A stretch of DNA of 21,553 nucleotides from an uncultured Bacilli bacterium (GTDB lineage Bacteria > Bacillota_I > Bacilli_A > RF39 > UBA660). Position 1 is the stretch's first letter. Each line of letters starts with the position of its first letter. Positions 1 to 7,607 of the stretch are shown piece by piece. The notes under the pieces are model-generated. The model did no database searches. It was not told the origin of the DNA and saw only the letters and a program-made list of their open reading frames with translations. The translations under genes were made by a program, and so were the position numbers. The DNA lies in the NCBI GenBank assembly GCA_934095805.1, contig CAKOKV010000002.1, forward strand, positions 1 through 21,553, in the 5' to 3' direction.

Positions 1-2
1 CT

Positions 3-335
3 ATAAAAGATATTAATGGTAATATTGCTGGTAGATGGGGTCTAACATCTGACTTTAATCATAATCTTAAACCGTGGGAAGAAAACTATACAAGAGGATT
101 ATATTTAGCTGGCGTTGAATGTAATTTAGATGTAGATGCACCTAATGGATGGACAAAATGGATAGTTCCAAAATATGAATATATTTTTGTAGAACTTGAA
201 AATAAAGATACATTTATGAAAACAATATTTTACTTAGAAGAAAATAATCTAACACTTGTAGGTGGTACTAATAAATATTATTCACCTGTCACTAACAAAG
301 AATATTTATTTTTTCCAATTAAAAAGATTGATTGA
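3..335 (+). CDS. GyrI-like effector-binding protein, 3' part only
   Basis: Open reading frame entering from the left edge with 110 residues visible before TGA. The sequence resembles the C-terminal half of GyrI-like / AraC-type small-molecule-binding domains: a GWTKW-x-VP-x-YEY segment in the middle, and a C-terminal LVGG...YYSP...YLFFPIKK stretch typical of stand-alone clostridial members of about 150 residues. Such proteins bind ligands and are often linked to multidrug response or transcription; no DNA-binding domain is visible in the part present. The start, promoter and upstream neighbours lie outside the window. The stop codon falls in the loop of the terminator hairpin that follows. 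The family call rests on motif recognition only. Confidence 0.6.
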   Translation: MKDINGNIAGRWGLTSDFNHNLKPWEENYTRGLYLAGVECNLDVDAPNGWTKWIVPKYEYIFVELENKDTFMKTIFYLEENNLTLVGGTNKYYSPVTNKEYLFFPIKKID

Positions 336-346
336 TCAATCTTTTT
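321..346. terminator. Bidirectional intrinsic terminator
   Basis: An 11-bp perfect stem (321-331 with 336-346, outer A/T pairs) and a TTGA loop. T-rich tails on both strands suit the converging ends of the GyrI-like gene (+) and rsgA (-). Both stop codons lie within or at the edge of the hairpin. Confidence 0.8.
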
Positions 347-1272
347 TAATGCTTTCTATTTTTTCTTAATTCTTTATCTTTTAACTTTTTATATCTTTTA
401 AACTCTTCTTCTGATATTTCACCATTATCGATTGCTTCTAATACTTTACAACCATTTCTATTTTCATGAGTGCAAGTTGTATATTTGCATTCTTTTTCTA
501 ATTCACTTATTTTTGAAAATATAGTATTTAAATCGCTATTCATTTCAAATGATGCTACTGATCTTATTCCAGGTTCGTCTATTACTATTCTTTTATCACT
601 TAATACAAATAAATTTCTACTAGTTGTTGTATGTTTCCCTTTATCATCTTTTTCTCTTATTCCATTTGTTTTAATAATGTCTTGTTTTAATAAATTATTT
701 ATTAATGTACTTTTACCAACACCACTGCTTCCAATAAAGACTGCAGTTTCATTTTCTTTCCAAATGGTTTTTAGTTCCTCGATTCCTTCATTTTTATATG
801 AACTTATTAGAAAAATAGGATAATCTTCAAATCTTTCTTGAATTATATTTTTATACTTCTCTTTTTCTTCTTCTGTACATAAATCACTTTTTGTTAATAT
901 AAATGCTATTTTTGAATTAGAATTTATAGCTAATAAAACTAATCTTTCTAATCTAGCAATATTAAAATCATTATTTAAACTTGTAACTATAAAAACTATA
1001 TCAACATTAGCCGCTAGTGTTTGCTCTTTACCATCTTTATATTTTTCTTTTGTTCTATCAATAGATAGCTTTTTTATTTCGTTTTTTCTAGGTAGTATTG
1101 ATTTTATTGTACAGTTATTATATTCATCTATTTCTAATGATACATAATCTCCAACTACAGGTAAATCATTATTATTTTTCCTTTGTCTTATTGTTCCAAT
1201 AATATTTTTATCTTCATATAAAATATTCCAATTATTTCTATTAACTGTTACTATTCTACCAATATTATTCAT
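346..1272 (-). CDS. rsgA: Ribosome small-subunit-dependent GTPase RsgA
   Basis: A late-stage 30S assembly GTPase of 308 residues, close to the usual 290-310. An N-terminal OB-like part (about 1-65) is followed by the circularly permuted GTPase order diagnostic of the family: G4 TKSD (127-130), G5 SS (157-158), G1 GSSGVGKS (181-188), G2 in GKHTTTS, then G3 DEPG (232-235). The C-terminal zinc knuckle has Cys262, Cys267, His269 and Cys275. G3 is normally DTPG, so Glu replaces Thr here. The start is placed at 1272, not at the in-frame ATG at 1284, because GGAG (1279-1282) sits 6 bases before the 1272 ATG. The gene overlaps the upstream ASCH-transglutaminase gene by 8 bases, so the two are probably cotranscribed and coupled. 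It ends at a bidirectional terminator. Confidence 0.95.
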   Translation of the reverse strand: MNNIGRIVTVNRNNWNILYEDKNIIGTIRQRKNNNDLPVVGDYVSLEIDEYNNCTIKSILPRKNEIKKLSIDRTKEKYKDGKEQTLAANVDIVFIVTSLNNDFNIARLERLVLLAINSNSKIAFILTKSDLCTEEEKEKYKNIIQERFEDYPIFLISSYKNEGIEELKTIWKENETAVFIGSSGVGKSTLINNLLKQDIIKTNGIREKDDKGKHTTTSRNLFVLSDKRIVIDEPGIRSVASFEMNSDLNTIFSKISELEKECKYTTCTHENRNGCKVLEAIDNGEISEEEFKRYKKLKDKELRKNRKH

Positions 1273-2155
1273 ATTTAACTCCATTTAAACAATGATTGTT
1301 ATATTCTTCTAAACTAATGTTATATTTAGGTTTTTTATATTCATATAATTCTATATTATTAGAATTTTTTAATTCAGATTCTACAAATTTATTTTTTATA
1401 TCTTTTAATAATAATTCCATATTTTCAAATTTATGTATTCCTTTATATTTATTCCAAGAATGTTCAAACCAATAATATTTATTATCTTTTTTATATATTA
1501 AAAATGTATGTGTATGACAATTATTATTTTTATCATATCCTTTTATAAAGAATGTTTTGATTTCCCATTTATTTTTTTGAAGTAAATATCTTTCTAGTTC
1601 TACTTGATCATAACAAATTCCAAGTTTACTTTTTAAAAGATCTTTTGGAGATTGTAATATATAGTTTTTACTTATAATAATATTATTATCTGTATGTCTT
1701 ATTTTATTATTATCTATGTATCCATATTCTATTTCATTCATTATTTTTAATGCATCGTCTTCATTATAATAGTTCCATATTCCTAAATTACCTGTTGCTG
1801 GTATTTTTATATTTAGTGGTTCAACATCTTCTAAAACCCAAGCATATCTTCCAACTTCATAATGACCACATATATATTCTTGATTATCTTTTTTTATTTT
1901 TTCTATAAACTCATTTGTCATGTAAACTGAGTCAACTAGTTTACATTTACAAATTATTTTTCCGTAGCTTAGTTCATCATTATCTAAAATATTTATTAAC
2001 TCTTTATTATTTAACTTAGTTTTAGATATTTCAGAAATACTCGCATGAATATACAATGTTCCTCTATAATTAGTGTTATAACTTCTAGTTTCAATAGTTT
2101 TCTTATGATTACATATTAGTGTTGCAAAAGGTTCTTTTATACTTAATACTTTCAT
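1265..2155 (-). CDS. ASCH domain-transglutaminase-like fusion protein
   Basis: 296 residues with two parts. Residues 1-128 look like an ASCH (PUA-fold, RNA-binding related) domain: KVLSIKEPFATLI at the start, KKTIETRS, then RGTLYIHAS and a C-terminal ATGNLGIW. Residues about 165-260 resemble a transglutaminase/cysteine-protease-like core: Cys181 in GICYDQ, His216 in HTHTF and an acidic Glu231 in the EHSW segment could form the triad. No signal peptide or membrane segment, so probably cytosolic. The ATG at 2155 is preferred to an in-frame GTG at 2164, because AAGGTGG (2165-2171) directly abuts the GTG and stands 9 bases from the ATG. It overlaps rsgA downstream by 8 bases. No substrate can be named; the ASCH half is the firmer assignment. 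Confidence 0.75.
   Translation of the reverse strand: MKVLSIKEPFATLICNHKKTIETRSYNTNYRGTLYIHASISEISKTKLNNKELINILDNDELSYGKIICKCKLVDSVYMTNEFIEKIKKDNQEYICGHYEVGRYAWVLEDVEPLNIKIPATGNLGIWNYYNEDDALKIMNEIEYGYIDNNKIRHTDNNIIISKNYILQSPKDLLKSKLGICYDQVELERYLLQKNKWEIKTFFIKGYDKNNNCHTHTFLIYKKDNKYYWFEHSWNKYKGIHKFENMELLLKDIKNKFVESELKNSNNIELYEYKKPKYNISLEEYNNHCLNGVKYE
1279..1282 (-). promoter_or_regulatory. Ribosome-binding site fixing the rsgA start
   Basis: GGAG on the minus strand, 6 bases before the ATG at 1272. The alternative ATG at 1284 would lie upstream of this site, so 1272 is preferred. The site sits inside the 3' end of the upstream coding region. Confidence 0.7.
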
Positions 2156-2207
2156 TTTATTCACCCACCTTATTATAACATCTTATATCTTATGATTCTA
2201 CAAATTA

Positions 2208-2234
2208 TTTACACTTTGTTATATTGTAAAGTGT
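2208..2234. promoter_or_regulatory. Inverted repeat between divergent genes, operator-like
   Basis: ACACTTT (2211-2217) and AAAGTGT (2228-2234) are exact inverted copies around a 10-base spacer. A second, overlapping pair is TTTACA (2208-2213) and TGTAAA (2225-2230). It lies between the divergent ASCH-transglutaminase (-) and small membrane protein (+) genes. No T-run follows, so a regulator-binding site is more likely than a terminator. The function is inferred from symmetry and position only. Confidence 0.35.
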
Positions 2235-2253
2235 TAATTGTTTTTACAATAAA

Positions 2254-2259
2254 TATAAT
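2254..2259 (+). promoter_or_regulatory. Candidate -10 element giving a leaderless mRNA
   Basis: TATAAT ends 5 bases before the ATG at 2265, and no Shine-Dalgarno site is visible. Transcription starting at the usual distance from this hexamer would begin at or next to the start codon. The -35 region is poor, and chance matches are common at this base composition. Confidence 0.3.
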
Positions 2260-2264
2260 TTAAT

Positions 2265-2618
2265 ATGGATGAAGAAATAAATAGACTTAATTTTGAAAAT
2301 TGTATTTGGATATTATTTGCTTTTTTATGCCTATTAAATATAAGAGGTGATAATGATGATATTAATTATATTAGAACTAATCAAAAAAGATATAAAGATG
2401 AATCTAATAGAATTTTTAAATTTACTTTGATAACAACACTTTTTATATATTTATATTTTTTCAGAAGAAATTTAAAAGCATATTATAAAGTTACTCAAAA
2501 TAAAAAAGAACTATATGGTATAAAAGTATATGGTTCTCTTTTCTTAATTATTGGTATTTTATTATTAATATATTTTCAAGAAAATCAGTCTTCATTTGAA
2601 GGGAGTCCTGCATTATAG
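2265..2618 (+). CDS. Small three-helix membrane protein
   Basis: 117 residues with three hydrophobic segments (about 11-26, 50-66 and 87-104) separated by a charged loop rich in Asp, Asn, Arg and Lys (27-49) and a Lys/Tyr-rich linker (67-86). It has no signal peptide and ends in GSPAL. The sequence has the look of a small conserved membrane protein of low-GC Firmicutes, but I do not recognise a named family and assign no function. The ATG is the first possible start: a TAA lies in frame three codons upstream. There is no ribosome-binding site, which weakens the call or suggests leaderless translation. The 3' end overlaps the convergent transglutaminase-like gene by 6 bases. Confidence 0.65.
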   Translation: MDEEINRLNFENCIWILFAFLCLLNIRGDNDDINYIRTNQKRYKDESNRIFKFTLITTLFIYLYFFRRNLKAYYKVTQNKKELYGIKVYGSLFLIIGILLLIYFQENQSSFEGSPAL

Positions 2619-4085
2619 ATTTTTATTTTCTAAAACTGTTTTTAACTTTCTAGTTAATTTAACTCCTTCTATATTTTTTTCTAAATCATTTTCTTCTTTC
2701 CACTCATCAAATTCTTCTTCTGTTAACTTTTCTGGTAATCCATATAGAATATGTAATAGTTTTGATTCTACTAATGTTGCACCGATTACAGCTTTTTTAA
2801 TAGATTCAATATCGAATGGGTATTTTTCTGGATTTTCATAATATTCTATTTTTCTAACATTGTATATAATTTCTAGGAGTTTTAATGGATCTAATGTTTG
2901 ACCATAAAATATTTTTTGATATCTTTTAAGTGAAGAAGCTACTTTATCAAGATCAACTGTTTTTATAAAACGAGCTTTGAAACTTTCTGGTACAGATTTA
3001 CTAAATGCTAAATTATTCACCAATTGTTGACCATCGATAAATAATGCTATTTTATTTATCATTCTTGCATCTTCTTCGCTTATTCCGTTTATTCCTTCTT
3101 CTTTTATTCCTTTTTTTATTTTTGAATAAAAGCCTTGATTATATGAAGCAAATGTTTCTCTATCATATTGTTGATCAAAATAATTTAATTCATCTCTTGT
3201 TCTACAAAAGAATCTATATGATGTTAAGTAGTTTTTATCATTATTATTCCTTTTACTATCCCATGTTGGATCAAATAAGAATACTCCATCAACATTATAT
3301 TTGTCATCTGTTACTCGTACCATACTTCTTACATGACCTGTTTTTGAATTTTCCTTTTTATATAAAATATAATTTACAGCATTTATTCCTAGTCCTTTTA
3401 AAACTGCATTAAATATTGCTATATATCCTGCACAAACTATTTTATCTCCAAATAATACAGATGATAAATCTCTTGATACTGCTTTTGATTCTTCATCTGA
3501 TTCTTTTGTATATACTCTATCTCTAACTAAATCATATGCATACATTATTTGCTCTAAAGTACTTAAATCATATTTTTTTATTTCAGACACTATGTTATTT
3601 ATTCCATTTATTGTTTGTAAATATTCATCTATTGTTCTTGGGGTATTGTTACCATCAATATATAAAGATACCTTTTCATAATCTCCGAATAGTTCTTTTA
3701 ATTTATTTCCAGTTTCTATATCTATCGGAAAACTTCCTGAAAAGTGTATATTAAGTTTTTTTAGTATTGGGTTTTGTTCAAAATATTCTTTTGTTGTCTC
3801 ATCTGCAAATGTTGTTATATATAAACATGAATCTAAAATTTCATTTTTACTTTTTGTTATTTTTTTTATTATATCTAATCTATCTAAAGTTGTATCCTGA
3901 ACTCCTTTTAACATTTCATATTCATCTCTTAATAGTTTGACAATACATCTTCTATTTAATATCTTTTCTATTTTTATTTCAGGTGGTATTGTTAATGAAA
4001 GTTCGCATACATCATCAAAACAATCAATAATACTTACTGATGGTTTGGCTGCTTCATCAATTTTAATATCTACAATATATTTCAT
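2613..4085 (-). CDS. Transglutaminase-like domain protein
   Basis: 490 residues. The central part (about 175-275) is a transglutaminase-like core with a plausible triad: Cys218 in VCAGYIAIFNAVLKGLGI, His251 in GHVRSMV and Asp272 in FDPTWD, the classical C...H...D order and spacing. The preceding YAYDLVRDRV helix is typical of the fold. The first 170 residues and the C-terminal 180 are charged, mostly helical-looking and unassigned. No signal peptide or membrane segment, so likely intracellular; known relatives act as proteases, peptide amidases or crosslinkers, and the substrate here is unknown. The ATG at 4085 has no clear Shine-Dalgarno site. Upstream lie a promoter, a mini-ORF and a terminator-like hairpin, so expression may be attenuated. 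It is convergent with the small membrane protein gene. Confidence 0.75.
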   Translation of the reverse strand: MKYIVDIKIDEAAKPSVSIIDCFDDVCELSLTIPPEIKIEKILNRRCIVKLLRDEYEMLKGVQDTTLDRLDIIKKITKSKNEILDSCLYITTFADETTKEYFEQNPILKKLNIHFSGSFPIDIETGNKLKELFGDYEKVSLYIDGNNTPRTIDEYLQTINGINNIVSEIKKYDLSTLEQIMYAYDLVRDRVYTKESDEESKAVSRDLSSVLFGDKIVCAGYIAIFNAVLKGLGINAVNYILYKKENSKTGHVRSMVRVTDDKYNVDGVFLFDPTWDSKRNNNDKNYLTSYRFFCRTRDELNYFDQQYDRETFASYNQGFYSKIKKGIKEEGINGISEEDARMINKIALFIDGQQLVNNLAFSKSVPESFKARFIKTVDLDKVASSLKRYQKIFYGQTLDPLKLLEIIYNVRKIEYYENPEKYPFDIESIKKAVIGATLVESKLLHILYGLPEKLTEEEFDEWKEENDLEKNIEGVKLTRKLKTVLENKNL

Positions 4086-4094
4086 AATAATTAC

Positions 4095-4184
4095 TTACTT
4101 ATATAAATAAAAACCTATTGTAAACACAATAGGTTTAATATATTTATATAAATTTCCCCCTTTTTCTTTTTTCCAAAACCCCAT
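4095..4184 (-). CDS. Possible 29-residue leader or small membrane peptide
   Basis: A 30-codon frame on the minus strand running ATG to TAA and ending 9 bases before the transglutaminase-like gene. The peptide has a basic start (MGFWKKEKGG) and a hydrophobic end (IKPIVFTIGFYLY), which fits a tiny membrane peptide. The candidate promoter at 4200-4228 would start transcription about 9 bases before its ATG. Against it: there is no ribosome-binding site, and an open frame of this length is not rare by chance. The hairpin at 4111-4136 lies inside the frame, so translation could affect folding of the hairpin. Confidence 0.3.
   Translation of the reverse strand: MGFWKKEKGGNLYKYIKPIVFTIGFYLYK
4105..4136 (-). 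terminator. Intrinsic terminator or attenuator hairpin
   Basis: A perfect 11-bp stem (4111-4121 with 4126-4136) and a 4-base loop. On the minus strand it is followed by a T-rich tail (TTTTTATTTATAT, 4113 downwards). It may end the HD-domain transcript from 4241-5353. Because a good promoter lies between that gene and the hairpin, it would also stop or attenuate transcripts heading into the transglutaminase-like gene. Confidence 0.7.
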
Positions 4185-4199
4185 TGCTTTTATGCTATA

Positions 4200-4228
4200 T
4201 TTATACCATATTTCGGTCAAAAAGTCAA
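4200..4228 (-). promoter_or_regulatory. Sigma-A-type promoter, extended -10
   Basis: On the minus strand: TTGACT (4223-4228), a 17-base spacer, and TATAAA (4200-4205) preceded by TG one base away. Transcription should start near 4193, about 60 bases before the stem of the hairpin and about 108 before the transglutaminase-like ATG. Confidence 0.65.
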
Positions 4229-4240
4229 ATTAGGCTTATA

Positions 4241-5353
4241 TTAGTTAAACTTATGTACTAATTGATATTCCTTTTCTGAAACTAATCTATTTGATTTTAT
4301 ATATTCTAGTATGCTACTAAATGATCTACTGTTCTTATATATATCTTTATCCCATAAATACCATATATCAAAGGCAGTTGTTGCTTGAGCTAACATTTTT
4401 TGAATTTTTTTATTTTTAAATACAACATTGTTTTCTTGATCATCTAAGTTTCTATGTTCATTTCTGTCTTCATATACTTTTGATTGTAAATCTGCTTCTA
4501 ATTTATCACACAAATGTGAGTATGCTGATTCTGATGTTTTTTCATCATCAAAATCTAATAACATTTTAAATAATTCATCATTTCCATTAAGATTTCCTAG
4601 TACATCTTTCATTGCTGCATGTTCAATCTTTTGTTTTTCTTCTCTAGTAACATTATCAAATGGAGTTAAATCTCCTATTTTAATTTCCCCAATTTCATGA
4701 ATTAATAATGTTTGCAATACTTTATCTATATCTACTTTTTCTTCAAATTTATCTTCCATAGATAATGCTAATACCATTGTTCCATATACATGATCTGCAA
4801 CTGATTCTCTTTTTCCGTTTACTGCCCAATGGTTATCATCCCAACCACTTCTTACTTTATTTTCTAATTTACTATTTTCATAATAAAATCTAAATATTTC
4901 TTGATATTTCTTATTTTCTTCTAATGTCCTTGGTGTGATAATACCATTTTTTATTGCAAGCTTATATATTTCATATTGACACTTATCTTTATTATTTATA
5001 ATTAAATCATGTAATTTTAAATCTAATATTCTACATTTCATTGCAAAAATAGAATCAAATGTTGTCATTTTATTTTTTTCTTCTATTTCTTTATCATATT
5101 TTAATCCGTTTTTTAGATAATCACTACAATGAAAGTCATCATCAGTTAATGCTATGCCATCAAACATTATCATTCTTATAACTTTTGATATATCTTCAGA
5201 TACATCAAACTCTTTATTGATTGCTAATGCTAGAATCATACTACTATATAAATGTTGTGCAATAGTTCTATCATCATCACCTATAATATCTCTTTTTAGT
5301 TCATTTCCTTTTAAGTAGAAATCTACTACTCTTTTACTCTCTTTACTACTCAT
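4241..5353 (-). CDS. HD-domain phosphohydrolase, HDDC2/YfbR-like, with degenerate N-terminal repeat
   Basis: 370 residues. The second half is an HD-superfamily hydrolase resembling 5'-deoxynucleotidases (YfbR/HDDC2): RESVADH with His188, then IHEIGEIKIGD with His219, Glu220 (Asp in the classic motif), Glu223 and Asp228, and a later KLEADLQ with Asp288. The first half looks like an internal copy: RTIAQHLYSSMILALAI (29-45) aligns with RESVADHVYGTMVLALSM (182-199), including His34. The first-copy motif reads MFDG where the second has IHEIGE, so the N-terminal copy has lost its metal site and is probably structural. A nucleotide substrate is inferred from the family. The start is supported by GAGGT (5360-5364) 6 bases before the ATG. 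It lies 50 bases downstream of the chaperonin-like gene. Confidence 0.75.
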   Translation of the reverse strand: MSSKESKRVVDFYLKGNELKRDIIGDDDRTIAQHLYSSMILALAINKEFDVSEDISKVIRMIMFDGIALTDDDFHCSDYLKNGLKYDKEIEEKNKMTTFDSIFAMKCRILDLKLHDLIINNKDKCQYEIYKLAIKNGIITPRTLEENKKYQEIFRFYYENSKLENKVRSGWDDNHWAVNGKRESVADHVYGTMVLALSMEDKFEEKVDIDKVLQTLLIHEIGEIKIGDLTPFDNVTREEKQKIEHAAMKDVLGNLNGNDELFKMLLDFDDEKTSESAYSHLCDKLEADLQSKVYEDRNEHRNLDDQENNVVFKNKKIQKMLAQATTAFDIWYLWDKDIYKNSRSFSSILEYIKSNRLVSEKEYQLVHKFN

Positions 5354-5370
5354 AATACTACCTCAGTGTT

Positions 5371-5398
5371 ATTATACATTTTTTAATTCAAAAGTAAA
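5371..5398 (-). promoter_or_regulatory. Candidate promoter of the HD-domain gene
   Basis: TTTACT (5393-5398), a 16-base spacer and TATAAT (5371-5376) on the minus strand, between the chaperonin-like and HD-domain genes. The predicted start site falls on the GAGGT ribosome-binding site, which is unusually close. The gene may also be read through from upstream. Confidence 0.4.
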
Positions 5399-5403
5399 TA
5401 AAT

Positions 5404-6852
5404 TTACATTATTTTGTCTATATCTATTTTAGAGTAATTATTCATATTATTTATAACTAATGAACTTGTCGTAAGAAGCATACATGCAATTGAAAATGAA
5501 TTATTTATCTCTTCAACTACAACTTTATATGAATCAATAATATTTTTAGTATCTATTTCTTTATGTCCTAGATTTTCTAATATTTTATTATAAGGACTTT
5601 CAAGTATCGATTTTATTAATAATGATATATCATCATTTTTATCTATTTTATTTGATATTTTTAATAGAGAAATCCCACATCCTTCAACAACTCCATACTT
5701 ATATGAATTTATTGCGGTATTTAATGCATCTTCTATTCTTAATTTTCTATCTATTCTTTCAAGTTCAGTTAAACCATAACTATAAATTATTCCCATTTTA
5801 CCATTTAATGAAGATATTCTTTTTTGTAAAAACTCTTTTTCAAATTCAAATTCTTCTTCATTCATTCTTATTTTTAAATAATTTATTCTTTCATTTAACC
5901 TATCTTTATTAATATTTTTATTTAAAATTATTGTGTTATCTTTTTCTATTATTATTTTATTAACTTCGCTATATTTATTAAATGAATTAGTGTAGTATTC
6001 TATATCTGTTAATACTGACTTAGCTCTATCACTTTTAAGTAATGTTTTAATTAAATATATTTTATTATTTGATATATTGTTATAATTATTTAATTCGTTA
6101 ATTATTTCATTGTCATAATCTTCACAGAAAATAACTAGGTCTTTTTTGTTATTTAAATGTTTTTGTAATTCTTCTATATTACTTATATAGTCTTTTTCTA
6201 TGTAAACTAATGGATTATTTAATTCTAATTTTGTAATATTCTCACCTATAGCTGACTCTATATGATATCCAAAATCTAATTTCATTCCATTAATTATTTC
6301 ATAATCTATATTTTCTGATATTTTATCTTCTATTATTATATAGTTATCAAATCCAACTTTTTCATATAGTTCTGATATTATAAAGCCTATATTTTTATCT
6401 TTACTAGCGATTGACGAAACTTGTTTTATTTTGCTTTTAGATTTGCAAGTTTTCTTTTGCTTTTTTAAATTATCTATAATAAATTTTTTATATTCTAATA
6501 TTGATTTATTTAGTATGATGGGATTTAATCCTTTGTTTATTAATTCTAAACCTCTTTTATATAGTTCGTATGTAAGCACTATAGTTGTAGTTGTTCCATC
6601 TCCGACTGTTTCATTGGTTTTTTTAGCTGCTTCTTTTATTAGATTTACTGCTATATTTTCTATTTCATCATCTAATTCTATTGATGAAGCTATTGTCACA
6701 CCATCATTTGTTATATATGGTTTTCCATTATCTTTTGAAATAATAACATTTCTTCCATTTGGGCCTAATGTACAAGATACTGCTTTATATAGTTTTGTTA
6801 TACCACTTAATAATTTTTCATTCATTTCTTCATCAAATATTACATTATTCAT
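5404..6852 (-). CDS. Divergent GroEL-like (Hsp60) chaperonin
   Basis: 482 residues, about 60 fewer than GroEL. The equatorial ATPase motifs are kept: TLGPNGRNV (28-36), NDGVTIA (49-55), GDGTTTT (84-90) and, late in the protein, RIEDALNTA with Asp375 at the place of the catalytic Asp of GroEL, followed by GVVEGCG where GroEL has VVAGGG. The middle still follows GroEL (IFCEDYDNEI; SDRAKSVLTDIEYY), but the apical region is shortened. The substrate/GroES-binding area that reads GYLSPYF in GroEL is replaced around GYHIESAIGEN (195-205). The Gly-Met tail is absent and no groES is adjacent. This suggests a specialised paralogue rather than the housekeeping GroEL. The start is firm: GGAGG (6860-6864) lies 7 bases before the ATG. 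It has a 4-base ATGA overlap with the DUF4130 gene upstream, so the two are probably translationally coupled. Confidence 0.85.
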   Translation of the reverse strand: MNNVIFDEEMNEKLLSGITKLYKAVSCTLGPNGRNVIISKDNGKPYITNDGVTIASSIELDDEIENIAVNLIKEAAKKTNETVGDGTTTTIVLTYELYKRGLELINKGLNPIILNKSILEYKKFIIDNLKKQKKTCKSKSKIKQVSSIASKDKNIGFIISELYEKVGFDNYIIIEDKISENIDYEIINGMKLDFGYHIESAIGENITKLELNNPLVYIEKDYISNIEELQKHLNNKKDLVIFCEDYDNEIINELNNYNNISNNKIYLIKTLLKSDRAKSVLTDIEYYTNSFNKYSEVNKIIIEKDNTIILNKNINKDRLNERINYLKIRMNEEEFEFEKEFLQKRISSLNGKMGIIYSYGLTELERIDRKLRIEDALNTAINSYKYGVVEGCGISLLKISNKIDKNDDISLLIKSILESPYNKILENLGHKEIDTKNIIDSYKVVVEEINNSFSIACMLLTTSSLVINNMNNYSKIDIDKIM

Positions 6853-7607
6853 ATATTAACCTCCAATAAATTTTTCCAATATTTTTTAGGCATAAAGTTT
6901 CTTTGACATCTTAAATTTTTTCTTTCTTTTATTGTTACTGCTTTTATAAAAGTTTTCCACATTTTTTCATATTCATCTTCACTATTTTTAAAATCTAATT
7001 TTATATCTTCTAATATTTTTGCCTCTTTTGTATCATAAAAAACTGCCTTATCTTTATTTTCATCATATATAATCCATTTCTCATTAGGAAGTCTATTTTT
7101 AAAATGTGCTATTAAAAGATATAATATGTCATTATCAGGATTTATCTTTGAAAAGTAAATTTCATTTTGTAACTTAGTAAATCTTACAAATCCTTTAAAT
7201 TTATGTGCTTCACTTTTTATATTTTGAACCATTTTATTAAATCTAGTCACACATTCTATTTCATTATGATATATAATTTTATAACTATGCTTATAAGCTT
7301 GGAATAAATAATCATATATGATGTTAGCTTTATCTTTTTCTTTTGACAAGAAAGATACTAATATATTCTGATAAACAAAATTACTTATCTTTTTTATTAT
7401 TGATTCTTTTACTATGTCACTTTTTTCATGATCTGTTTTTATTAAAATCGGTGTATCAATGATATTATCTATATATTCTTTTTCACTATATATTTTTAAT
7501 GGATAAATATGACTTTTATATGTTACATATACTAATGTAAAAAATCCTTCGATTGTTCCATCATATAAATATATATCATCTGTATTTTTAAAATTATTCA
7601 TTTTCAA
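6849..7607 (-). CDS. DUF4130 / TIGR03915-type putative DNA repair protein
   Basis: 252 residues. N-terminal YDGTIEGFFTLVY (15-27) and C-terminal RNFMPKKYWKNLLE are hallmarks of the DUF4130 family (TIGR03915), which is found next to, or fused with, radical SAM TIGR03916 and UDG-like proteins and is thought to act in DNA modification or repair. The internal AHFKNRLPNEKWIIYDENKDKAVFYD segment is also characteristic. The biochemical activity is unknown. The gene can start at a TTG (7607, a GAG 5 bases upstream) or at the ATG two codons on (7601). Either overlaps the 3' end of the radical SAM gene by 14 or 8 bases, and its stop overlaps the chaperonin-like start. It is thus locked between the two in one operon. 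Confidence 0.82.
   Translation of the reverse strand: MKMNNFKNTDDIYLYDGTIEGFFTLVYVTYKSHIYPLKIYSEKEYIDNIIDTPILIKTDHEKSDIVKESIIKKISNFVYQNILVSFLSKEKDKANIIYDYLFQAYKHSYKIIYHNEIECVTRFNKMVQNIKSEAHKFKGFVRFTKLQNEIYFSKINPDNDILYLLIAHFKNRLPNEKWIIYDENKDKAVFYDTKEAKILEDIKLDFKNSEDEYEKMWKTFIKAVTIKERKNLRCQRNFMPKKYWKNLLEVNI

Noticed and set aside
470..823. Plus-strand open frame opposite rsgA
   Set aside because: Antisense to a well-supported gene; hydrophobic, low-complexity product and no ribosome-binding site.
5377..5404. Hairpin-like GTAAA/TTTAC after the chaperonin-like gene
   Set aside because: The stem is only 5 A/T-rich pairs with a weak tail; not enough for a terminator call.
6431..6859. Plus-strand open frame opposite the chaperonin-like gene
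   Set aside because: Shadow of conserved GroEL motifs on the other strand; no start signal.
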